Shown here in pieces: positions 7,608 through 14,363 of a stretch of 14,582 bases of DNA. Within the stretch, counting starts at the first letter, position 1; each line of letters starts with the position of its first letter. This stretch comes from Bacillota bacterium (GTDB taxonomy: Bacteria > Bacillota > Clostridia > Christensenellales > Aristaeellaceae), in NCBI GenBank assembly GCA_023413135.1, contig JAEZQK010000044.1, forward strand, positions 1-14,582, read 5' to 3'. Position numbers and translations under genes: made by a program. The notes under the pieces were generated by a model that did not search any database, was not told the DNA's origin, and was given only the letters and a program-made list of their open reading frames with translations.

Positions 7608-8627
7608 TCATGGATCTTCTTCAAACAGGTTCCCCAATTGCCGCACCATGGTATTCAAAATGGCCAGCACTCTGCCATAATGCATCCGGGTGGGGCCGAT
7701 GACACCGATGGTGCCGTGGGAATGGCTGCCGATGGAATAGGTGGCCGTCACGATGGAACAATCCGAAATTTCCTCAATGCCCGTTTCCGGACCGATGCGC
7801 ACTGTAAACGCCATTTGCCCTTGCTGCGACAATAGGTCTATCAGCCGCTCTTTCGTTTCCAGCAGCGCCAAGAAGGACCTAGCCTTTTCAACATCAGAAT
7901 ATTCGGGGTAATTGAGGATGTTGCTGGGGCCGCCTATCAGCACCCGCCCGGTAGCGGTCTTGCCCTCCGCCTGGGATACCAGATTGGAGATGCCCGACAC
8001 CAGGTCCTGGTTTTGCTGGAATGCCTTTGCGACGTTTAACAGGATTGTTTGCGCTTCCCCGACGCTATGGCCTGAAAGCTGTTCGGTGAGCATACGGGAA
8101 AGGGCATACAGCGCATCGCTGTCCAAAGCTTCCGAAGTGCGGATCACCGCGTCCTTGATGATGCCGGCATCGGTAACGATGACCACCAGCGCGGAGGCGC
8201 TGCTCACAGGCACCAGCTGGATATTGCGGATTTTAAGCTCCTGCCCCTTGGGGGGCATCACCAAAGCGGTATAATGGGTGAGGCTGGAAAGCACCTGGGC
8301 GGCATGGGCCACCACATCCTCCATCTGCTGCACGCGGCTGGAAAAATAGGCGCGCACCGTTTCCGGGTCGATGTCCGGTATCTGGCCGGATTTTAAAAGC
8401 TGGTCCACATACAGCCGGTAGGCTTTTACGCTGGGGATACGCCCGGCAGAGATGTGGGGCTGGTCCAGGTATCCCAGCTCCTCCAGATCGCTCATCTCAT
8501 TGCGGATGGTGGCGGAGCTTAGACCCATCTCGTATTTTTTTGAAATGGTGCGGGATCCCACCGGCACGGCGGTCAGTATATAGTCGTCAATGATCGCCTG
8601 CAGGATGCGGAATTTCCGCTCGTCCAT
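7608..8627 (-). CDS. hrcA: Heat-inducible transcription repressor HrcA
   Basis: This 339-residue repressor binds CIRCE operators and blocks class I heat-shock genes; its activity depends on GroEL. The N-terminal winged helix-turn-helix includes the recognition segment SSATIRNEMSDLEELGYL (37-54), followed by ISAGRIPSVKAYRLYVD. The rest is the dimerisation and GAF-like domain, ending near a GPTRMHYGRVLAIL segment typical of the family. The ATG at 8627 has AAGGAGG upstream. Longer in-frame starts, up to 8711, would begin at or before the predicted transcription start and inside the promoter, so they are excluded. It is the first gene of the operon and represses itself through the CIRCE element 38 bp upstream. 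Confidence 0.97.
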   Translation of the reverse strand: MDERKFRILQAIIDDYILTAVPVGSRTISKKYEMGLSSATIRNEMSDLEELGYLDQPHISAGRIPSVKAYRLYVDQLLKSGQIPDIDPETVRAYFSSRVQQMEDVVAHAAQVLSSLTHYTALVMPPKGQELKIRNIQLVPVSSASALVVIVTDAGIIKDAVIRTSEALDSDALYALSRMLTEQLSGHSVGEAQTILLNVAKAFQQNQDLVSGISNLVSQAEGKTATGRVLIGGPSNILNYPEYSDVEKARSFLALLETKERLIDLLSQQGQMAFTVRIGPETGIEEISDCSIVTATYSIGSHSHGTIGVIGPTRMHYGRVLAILNTMVRQLGNLFEEDP

Positions 8628-8665
8628 AGCTTCGCCTCCTTCCTTTTTATTTGCTTTCCTTGTTG

Positions 8666-8692
8666 TTAGCACTCGATGCTTGTGAGTGCTAA
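8666..8692 (-). promoter_or_regulatory. CIRCE operator (HrcA binding site)
   Basis: This is a perfect match to the CIRCE consensus: TTAGCACTC (8666-8674), nine bases, then GAGTGCTAA (8684-8692); a flanking G/C pair extends the palindrome by one base on each side. It covers about +3 to +29 of the predicted hrcA transcript, so it can act both as HrcA operator DNA and as a 5'-end hairpin in the mRNA. Confidence 0.97.
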
Positions 8693-8701
8693 CCTGGTCA
8701 T

Positions 8702-8730
8702 AAGATAGCACTCCTTTATTGGTTTGTCAA
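8702..8730 (-). promoter_or_regulatory. Sigma-A promoter of the hrcA-grpE-dnaK-dnaJ operon
   Basis: On the minus strand TTGACA (8725-8730) is followed by a 17-base spacer and TATCTT (8702-8707). Predicted transcription starts near 8695, directly at the edge of CIRCE, as expected for HrcA repression. An extra CIRCE-like half-site, ATAGCACTC on the plus strand (8705-8713), overlaps the -10 box. Confidence 0.9.
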
Positions 8731-8757
8731 TACCAGTAAGGGTATTCCAATGAAATT

Positions 8758-8786
8758 TTAACAGTAGGTTAAGCTGCTTTTATAAT
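8758..8786 (+). promoter_or_regulatory. Sigma-A promoter of lepA
   Basis: TTAACA (8758-8763), a 17-base spacer and TATAAT (8781-8786) point toward lepA, giving a leader of roughly 115 bases. Its -35 box is 27 bp from the -35 box of the divergent hrcA promoter, so the two promoters are back to back. No CIRCE lies downstream of it, so HrcA control of lepA is not expected. Confidence 0.85.
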
Positions 8787-8909
8787 GTAGAAAAGTTTGT
8801 GGAAAGGAAGCATCGGCAAAAACGGATGCATATGTTGCAAACTTTCAGGAAATCCGCTATGATGTTAGAATTGAAAAGATAGCCCAACGCTGGCTTGGAG
8901 GGATTTCAT

Positions 8910-10712
8910 TTGGCGCAAGACCGCCTCAGCCATATTCGCAACTTCTGCATCATCGCCCACATCGACCATGGCAAATCCACGCTGGCCGACCGCCTTCTGG
9001 AAAAGACGGGTGTGTTCCAGCAGCGGGAGATGGTGGAACAAATCCTGGACAGCATGGAGCTGGAGCGGGAGCGGGGCATCACCATCAAGAGCAAGGCCGT
9101 GCGCATGAGCTATACCGCGCAAGATGGCGAAACGTACACGCTGCACTTGATCGATACTCCCGGCCATGTGGACTTTTCCTATGAAGTGAGCCGCGCCCTG
9201 GCCGCCTGCGAAGGCGCCCTTCTGGTGGTGGACGCCACCCAGGGCATCGAAGCGCAGACATTGGCCAATGTGTATATGGCCCTGGAGCACGACCTGGAGA
9301 CGGTGCCCGTTATCAACAAAATCGACCTGCCCAGCGCCAGGCCCGAGGAAATCCGCAAGGAGATCGAGGACATCATTGGCCTGGATGCTTCCTATGCGCC
9401 GCTGGTATCGGCCAAGATGGGCATCGGCATCGACGAGGTGCTGGAGGCCGTGGTGAAGTACATCCCCCCGCCCAAGGGCGATGAGGATGCGCCGCTGCAG
9501 GCCTTGATCTTCGATGCTTTCTACGACAATTACAAGGGCGCCATCTGCTTTGTGCGGGTGATACAGGGTAAATTAAAGCCCGGCATGCGCATGCGGCTGA
9601 TGGCTGGGAAAGGCGAGTTCGACGTGGTGGAGGTAGGCACCTTCCGCCCCGGCTATGCCCCCTGCGAGGAGCTGCTCCCCGGGGATGTGGGCTATGTTTC
9701 CGCTTCTATTAAAGATGTGCGGGATACACGGGTGGGCGATACCATTACCGATGCGGCCCGGCCGGCCGAAACAGCGCTGCCCGGCTACCGGCAGGTGACG
9801 CCCATGGTGTTCTGCGGCATCTATCCCGCCGACGGCGCGGATTATCCCGATCTGAAGGACGCCCTAGAAAAGCTGCGCATGAACGACGCCTCCCTTTCCT
9901 TTGAGCCGGAGACATCCGTGGCGCTGGGCTATGGCTTCCGCTGCGGGTTCCTGGGGCTTCTCCACATGGAGATTATACAGGAGCGGCTGGAGCGGGAGTT
10001 TGACCTGAACCTGGTGACCACCGCCCCCAGCGTCATCTACCGGGTGACCAAAACCAACGGCGACGAGTTAAATATCGACAATCCCACCAACCTGCCCCCC
10101 GCCGGGGAGATTGCCAAGATGGAGGAGCCCTTCGTTCACGCTACCATCTACACGCCCCAGGATGCTGTGGGAGCCATCATGGACCTGTGCCAGGAGAAGC
10201 GGGGCACCTTCCTGGATATGCAGTACGAGGGCAACCGCGTAAAGCTTAACTACAACATTCCCCTCAATGAAATCATTTACGATTTCTTTGACCAGATCAA
10301 AAGCCGCTCCCGCGGCTATGCCTCCTTTGACTATGAGCTCAAAGGCTACCAGGAAAGCGATCTGGTCAAGCTGGACATGCTCCTAAACGGCGACCTCTGT
10401 GACGCCTTCTCCCTGATCGTGCACCGGGACAAGGCCTATAACAGGGGCCGGATGATCGCCGAAAAGCTCAAGGACGTCATCCCGCGGCAGATGTTTGAAA
10501 TCCCCATCCAGGCCGCCATCGGTGGCAAGGTCATCGCCCGGGAAACCGTCAAAGCCCTGCGCAAGGACGTGCTGGCCAAGTGCTATGGCGGCGATATCAC
10601 CCGTAAAAAGAAGCTGCTGGAAAAGCAAAAGGAAGGCAAAAAGCGCATGCGCCAGTTCGGCTCCGTCGAGCTGCCGAGTGAAGCGTTTATGGCCGTGCTG
10701 AAGATGGACTGA
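8910..10712 (+). CDS. lepA: Elongation factor 4 (LepA), back-translocating GTPase
   Basis: This 600-residue translational GTPase acts on ribosomes (30S biogenesis and rescue of stalled elongation have been proposed). Numbered from the chosen start, G1 is AHIDHGKS (16-23), G3 DTPGH (82-86), G4 NKID (136-139) and G5 SAK (167-169). The GYGFRCGFLGLLHMEI segment and the basic EF4-specific C-terminus (KKKLLEKQKEGKKRMRQFG) are present. I choose TTG at 8910: GGAGGG at 8897-8902 is seven bases upstream. An in-frame TTG at 8895 overlaps that site and has none of its own. The gene is divergent from hrcA, and hemW, its common partner, is absent. Codon use is strongly GC-rich, in sharp contrast to the next two genes. 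Confidence 0.97.
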   Translation: MAQDRLSHIRNFCIIAHIDHGKSTLADRLLEKTGVFQQREMVEQILDSMELERERGITIKSKAVRMSYTAQDGETYTLHLIDTPGHVDFSYEVSRALAACEGALLVVDATQGIEAQTLANVYMALEHDLETVPVINKIDLPSARPEEIRKEIEDIIGLDASYAPLVSAKMGIGIDEVLEAVVKYIPPPKGDEDAPLQALIFDAFYDNYKGAICFVRVIQGKLKPGMRMRLMAGKGEFDVVEVGTFRPGYAPCEELLPGDVGYVSASIKDVRDTRVGDTITDAARPAETALPGYRQVTPMVFCGIYPADGADYPDLKDALEKLRMNDASLSFEPETSVALGYGFRCGFLGLLHMEIIQERLEREFDLNLVTTAPSVIYRVTKTNGDELNIDNPTNLPPAGEIAKMEEPFVHATIYTPQDAVGAIMDLCQEKRGTFLDMQYEGNRVKLNYNIPLNEIIYDFFDQIKSRSRGYASFDYELKGYQESDLVKLDMLLNGDLCDAFSLIVHRDKAYNRGRMIAEKLKDVIPRQMFEIPIQAAIGGKVIARETVKALRKDVLAKCYGGDITRKKKLLEKQKEGKKRMRQFGSVELPSEAFMAVLKMD

Positions 10713-10735
10713 CGGGGGAGAGACGGGGGAAATAA

Positions 10736-10775
10736 TGCGGGGAAACCTCCTTTTGAAAAAGTAGGTTTCCCCGCA
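10736..10775. terminator. Bidirectional terminator-like hairpin between lepA and herA
   Basis: TGCGGGGAAACCT (10736-10748) and AGGTTTCCCCGCA (10763-10775) form a perfect 13-bp stem with a 14-base loop. It lies 23 bp after the lepA stop and 38 bp beyond the stop of the convergent ATPase gene, where a shared terminator is expected. Neither side has a strong U-run (CCCTTTCC on one side, TTATTTCCCC on the other), so it may be weak or act mainly as an mRNA 3'-end stabiliser. Confidence 0.75.
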
Positions 10776-10813
10776 CCCTTTCCAGGAAAACTTTATCGAT
10801 CAAATTATCAGAT

Positions 10814-12718
10814 CTATTCGATATACCACTTTTCAACAATTTTGGAGTTACCACTATTGGGTGTCGGATTTGCTCTTTCAAATGTTGTTAAGGTTGGCAA
10901 ATTGATTGCTGTACCAAAAACAAGGGCATAGCCTCTCCGTAAATACGTAATTCTATCTACAATTCCTTGATTAACATAGGGAACCATCCTTGAGATATAT
11001 TGAATATCATCAGGATTTTGAATTTTATGTATTATGAAATTGCTACACTGAGAAACTACAGTTTTTGAAAGTTCGCTTGGCCGTTGAGAAGAAATGCCCA
11101 TTAACAAGCCGTATTTTCGCCCTTCTTTTGCTATGCGCTCAAATATATTATAGCCTAGCACTCCGTAATCCATATCTGTTCGGATAAAGCGATGAGCTTC
11201 TTCAAGTATTAGATTAACCGGCATAGAATTCCTGGGTTTAAGCGTTCGCATATAATCAAACAACATTTTTGAAAAAACCTTTGTGACTACTTCAGTGGCA
11301 GTGTCATCTAAGCTACTTATATCGATATTAAGTAATTGTGTATTTCCGATGATATTAGCAATATAGTCTTCAATAGTAGAAAAGTTGGTTTTTGCAAAAT
11401 AGCTTCCTTGTTCGCTTTCGGATAAGTGCTTTAGCCGTGTTATTAATGTTGAAGTATACTCATATATTCGTGATGAATTAACGCTTCCTTCATAAAGAAC
11501 GGCAAATTCTACAGCCTCTGAAAATCGCTTAAGTGAGTACGGGATCAAACGCCTTCCATCTAGCAATTCGTTTATATTGGGCAGTATAAATCTATTACAA
11601 TACTCCATTAGGCTTACTGGTGCATACATTTTTGCGAATGATAAACTAATTGCTTCAGAAATGGTAATCTTCTCTTGAGTTGCGTTGTTGTTATACTTAT
11701 CTTTGTTAACATCAGCATCCCTATTAGTAGGAATAAATGCTGTGAGTGAAATTTCTTTTGTATTGAATCTGCTTAAAGCCATCAATATTTTAGAGTTTTG
11801 TGTTGTTGGGTTTTCATTGCTTGACAATACATCCTTAATGACTGATGCTATGATATGGTTCTTTATTGTATTAGAGTTTTGATCTTCGCCTACAGCGTCA
11901 AATATACGAATCATATCCAATGCTCTACTTATTATTGGAACCTGCGTTTTCTCGGAAGCATGAAGCAAAACTGCCCAATCATCAACACTTAACGCCCATA
12001 CTGGTATTTCAAACCTTTTTTTTACGTCAGCTGAAGTACTAAGGAATTTTATGTTTATATCTGGATTCCTTTCAGGTATACCAATAAAGGCGGTCTCATA
12101 CTCACCATTTGAATCGAATACGATAAATTTAGCACCACGAGCAGATAAATCCTTTTTCAAAAATATCGTTTGTATCATTTGTGCAATGGTATTGGACTTG
12201 CCGGAGCCCGTATTACCGAATACAGCGAAATGGAAACCAAAAAATTCGTTCAGCTTAACTTTAACTGCGTAGTCTGGAAACATTACTGATGTGCCAATAG
12301 GCAACACCTTAAGTTTTGTCTTTGTTTCATTTACTATTTCGACGTCATCACTTATATCAAGCATAAGCTGCAAATCACTTTCGCTAATCATCCTTATTTC
12401 TGAAAAGATTGGCGGCATTTTTGTTACTCCGAAATTGAATGCTCTATTGGAGATTTCACCGACTAAACTTATCCTCAAATATCGGCGGCTTCCGGCTTTG
12501 TTCAAACGCTCTGAAGACATTTCGTTTTTTTCATCAACTGCTACAATTTCAGCAATAATTCGCCTGTTAATATCTTCAATAGCAACATATGAGCCAATTT
12601 CTCCAACAAAGCGTATGCCATCATATATACTGATATACGTTCCTAGATCACTTGAAAGCTCGGCAACTACATTATTGTGACTAATCGTGACAATACGCCC
12701 AATTACTCGTTCATTCAT
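10814..12718 (-). CDS. HerA-family hexameric ATPase, SIR2-HerA defence partner
   Basis: This 634-residue FtsK/HerA-type ATPase has an N-terminal HAS-barrel (about 1-60: IGRIVTI, GEIGSYVAIED). Walker A GNTGSGKS is at 168-175 with K174. FDSNGEY (201-207) matches the HerA DxxGEY element. Walker B LILEEAH is at 503-509, ERIAKEGRKYG at 527-537 holds the arginine-finger region, and ISSQRP at 542-547 the sensor. Archaeal HerA is a DNA translocase; in the SIR2-HerA (Nezha) phage defence system the HerA hexamer assembles with SIR2 and controls its activity. The ATG at 12718 overlaps the SIR2 stop by 8 bp; an upstream in-frame ATG at 12751 is less likely. The gene is markedly AT-rich compared with lepA, which suggests horizontal acquisition. 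It is intact. Confidence 0.92.
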   Translation of the reverse strand: MNERVIGRIVTISHNNVVAELSSDLGTYISIYDGIRFVGEIGSYVAIEDINRRIIAEIVAVDEKNEMSSERLNKAGSRRYLRISLVGEISNRAFNFGVTKMPPIFSEIRMISESDLQLMLDISDDVEIVNETKTKLKVLPIGTSVMFPDYAVKVKLNEFFGFHFAVFGNTGSGKSNTIAQMIQTIFLKKDLSARGAKFIVFDSNGEYETAFIGIPERNPDINIKFLSTSADVKKRFEIPVWALSVDDWAVLLHASEKTQVPIISRALDMIRIFDAVGEDQNSNTIKNHIIASVIKDVLSSNENPTTQNSKILMALSRFNTKEISLTAFIPTNRDADVNKDKYNNNATQEKITISEAISLSFAKMYAPVSLMEYCNRFILPNINELLDGRRLIPYSLKRFSEAVEFAVLYEGSVNSSRIYEYTSTLITRLKHLSESEQGSYFAKTNFSTIEDYIANIIGNTQLLNIDISSLDDTATEVVTKVFSKMLFDYMRTLKPRNSMPVNLILEEAHRFIRTDMDYGVLGYNIFERIAKEGRKYGLLMGISSQRPSELSKTVVSQCSNFIIHKIQNPDDIQYISRMVPYVNQGIVDRITYLRRGYALVFGTAINLPTLTTFERANPTPNSGNSKIVEKWYIE

Positions 12719-13910
12719 TTTGATAATCCCCGCTGCTATTATTATCTTCACCTAAAACGGACACTAGTTTTCTTATAGAACGCTTGATTTCTAGCTCTTC
12801 TCGCTGCTCGTCATCTATTATTGGTAGTGCTTTCTCAACTAAGTTATTAAAATAGTGAATCTTATCAGTCGAATTGATAATCCAAATCCTGTTATCGCCG
12901 ATTTCTTTCAGACGTTTGATCATCTGAGAATCACCAAATATAACAAGACGAAAATCGTAGACCGAAAGAGCGTTGAGAAGAATCCTGTTAATATGTTCGT
13001 CGCTAAAACTATATCCCATAGTTATGAGTATAGAATTTCGCTTTAGCAAGTTATTTTGCATAATTCTAAATAAATCCGAATAGGGAACCATCAAAGTAGT
13101 GCGGTCTTTCTGTGGAGTAGGATAAATCATCAAAGAATCAAACTGTTTTCTGTTTCGAATTAATTCAATGTCTTTTTCAAGAATACGTGGTGCATCGGTA
13201 GCTGGATTGTCTTCCTTAATCCAGTTGATTGAACCATGTATCTTGTAAAGATTAATAAAATTGCTAACACTTTTCCAAACATCACGACTAAGGTTTAAAT
13301 TTTCGACCACAACATAATTATAAGAATTCGGGTTGAAAATTCTCCGCGCACTGCCTAAAAAGCCATTATTGTACATGAAGCCTAATTCGTCTAAAGCATT
13401 TTCATTATATAAATCATAATTTGTCGTATATACATTAACTGGGACTTGACGGGTCTTTTTGACAATGCGAGAGTAAAACTCCTTATAAAGCTGTAGTAAG
13501 CTGATGCATTGTGGAGCACTGCACACTTCGTCGAAGATAAACTTATTAATGGTCTCTATTTTTCCACTAACGGTCTTTCTATTTGCATCAGAAGCAATAT
13601 TGGCTATAGATACTAAATGATTTATGAGAGCTTCAAGATTGGTTGGAAATTTGTCAACGGCTTTATTTCGGCTATCAATTTTGAAATCAGGATTCATTTC
13701 ATAGAAGCGTCTTGCGAGCCCTGCCATAGTGGGTATAGCTTTTTCTTCGCCATCATTTGCGCAAAAACTGGAGCAACCTGCACCAATTAAAAAATTGAGG
13801 TTCTCTATCTGCAGGCATTGTGAAATTTCTGTCCGAAGTTCTTCAGAAGAAATAATTTGTTCTCGATTTCCTCTTGTGAAATTAATTGTCTTATTTTGAC
13901 TGCTTTCCAT
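12711..13910 (-). CDS. SIR2-family NAD-binding effector of a SIR2-HerA defence system
   Basis: This 399-residue protein of the SIR2_2 type carries the sirtuin-like NAD fold used by bacterial defence effectors. FLIGAGCS (40-47) is the glycine-rich NAD loop, VYTTNYD (160-166) carries the conserved N164 and D166, and LYKIHGSINW (221-230) holds catalytic H225. IYPTPQK (262-268) and GYSFSDEHIN (299-308) are typical of this branch. In characterised SIR2-HerA systems the SIR2 subunit depletes NAD+, and nuclease activity has also been reported, causing abortive infection. No membrane segment or signal peptide is seen, so it is cytoplasmic. The ATG follows AAGGAGG at a rather long 11-base spacing. AT-rich codon use and overlap with the ATPase gene mark the pair as one acquired cassette. 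All key residues appear present. Confidence 0.92.
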   Translation of the reverse strand: MESSQNKTINFTRGNREQIISSEELRTEISQCLQIENLNFLIGAGCSSFCANDGEEKAIPTMAGLARRFYEMNPDFKIDSRNKAVDKFPTNLEALINHLVSIANIASDANRKTVSGKIETINKFIFDEVCSAPQCISLLQLYKEFYSRIVKKTRQVPVNVYTTNYDLYNENALDELGFMYNNGFLGSARRIFNPNSYNYVVVENLNLSRDVWKSVSNFINLYKIHGSINWIKEDNPATDAPRILEKDIELIRNRKQFDSLMIYPTPQKDRTTLMVPYSDLFRIMQNNLLKRNSILITMGYSFSDEHINRILLNALSVYDFRLVIFGDSQMIKRLKEIGDNRIWIINSTDKIHYFNNLVEKALPIIDDEQREELEIKRSIRKLVSVLGEDNNSSGDYQNE

Positions 13911-13933
13911 TGATTGAATATCCTCCTTGTTAT

Positions 13934-13949
13934 TTGTTTAATTGAACAA
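13934..13949. promoter_or_regulatory. 16-bp near-palindrome before the SIR2 gene, possible operator
   Basis: TTGTTTAATTGAACAA pairs with itself at 7 of 8 positions, the eighth being a G/T wobble. It lies between the mapped promoter and the SIR2 ribosome binding site (AAGGAGG, 13922-13928). No regulator gene is encoded next to it, so if it is an operator the repressor is elsewhere. AT-rich DNA yields such palindromes by chance, so confidence is low. Confidence 0.3.
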
Positions 13950-14102
13950 TTAATAGCTAATAACGGCATTTATTGAAAGACATATAATCAATACCTAGCG
14001 TATATAAATCTAATTCTTGTCTACTAATGTAAACAAAAAAAATGCTTAATTGGTAACACCGTCAAAAATGAACAAAAATATCCAAAACGCTTTACATTTA
14101 AC

Positions 14103-14131
14103 AATATATAGATGAAATCATACGCTGTCAA
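14103..14131 (-). promoter_or_regulatory. Sigma-A promoter, probably of the SIR2-HerA operon
   Basis: On the minus strand TTGACA (14126-14131), a 17-base spacer and TATATT (14103-14108) form a consensus promoter directed at the SIR2 gene, with an expected start near 14096. The resulting leader is unusually long, about 185 bases, for a two-gene defence operon. It sits about 20 bp from the start of the broken plus-strand remnant. Confidence 0.75.
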
Positions 14132-14151
14132 TACTTTTTCTAGCATAGCAC

Positions 14152-14298
14152 ATGGAATACGGAAACGCCGATATCCAGAAGAAAATCGAAACCGGCTGGT
14201 AACTGGCCTTTTACGGGCCGCTGTTGACCTCGCGGCAGCAGGAGTTTCTTCGGTTAAGCTGCGAAGAAGATATGTCTCTGGCCGAAATTGCCCAGCAG
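14152..14298 (+). pseudogene. Remnant resembling the helix-turn-helix core of YlxM
   Basis: Reading from the ATG at 14152, the frame meets TAA at 14200-14202. It then continues open with a 32-residue stretch (14203-14298) containing LAFYGPLLTSRQQEFLRL and EEDMSLAEIAQQ. This matches the start of YlxM, the small sigma-70-region-4-like protein encoded beside ffh and linked to the signal recognition particle in Firmicutes, whose proteins read as FYxxLLTxKQ followed by DxSLxEIAE. Similarity stops after EIAQQ: the second half of the helix-turn-helix and the rest of the protein are missing. Base composition is GC-rich, like the host core genes and unlike the neighbouring SIR2-HerA pair. I read it as a partial, decayed or displaced copy, not a working gene. 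Confidence 0.65.
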
Positions 14299-14363
14299 GC
14301 ATTGCTCCAATATATGAATCCTACTATAAGCTTCGACAGAGAAGTCAACGAGCATGCGCATAT

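Larger units (their letters stand above)
13911..14151. other. AT-rich leader region upstream of SIR2-HerA, no gene
   Basis: This stretch of about 240 bp has no supported coding region on either strand. From right to left it contains a consensus minus-strand promoter (14103-14131), a transcribed leader of about 185 bases with an A/T run near 14034-14042, the near-palindrome at 13934-13949 and the SIR2 ribosome binding site. No tRNA, riboswitch or direct-repeat attachment site was recognised. Confidence 0.6.

Noticed and set aside
7568..7624. N-terminal extension of GrpE from a TTG overlapping hrcA
   Set aside because: No ribosome binding site, an overlap with hrcA, and a better ATG at 7567 with AGGAAGG.
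8628..8711. N-terminal extension of HrcA by 28 residues
   Set aside because: It would begin at or before the predicted transcription start and run through CIRCE; the ATG at 8627 has AAGGAGG and the family N-terminus.
12719..12751. Upstream ATG for the HerA-family gene, adding 11 residues
   Set aside because: The added segment is inside the SIR2 reading frame and the HAS-barrel begins right after the ATG at 12718; the 8-bp overlap is the more typical arrangement.
14024..14302. Minus-strand open frame of 92 codons opposite the YlxM-like remnant
   Set aside because: It spans the promoter and lies antisense to a frame with clear family similarity; its own product has no recognisable features.
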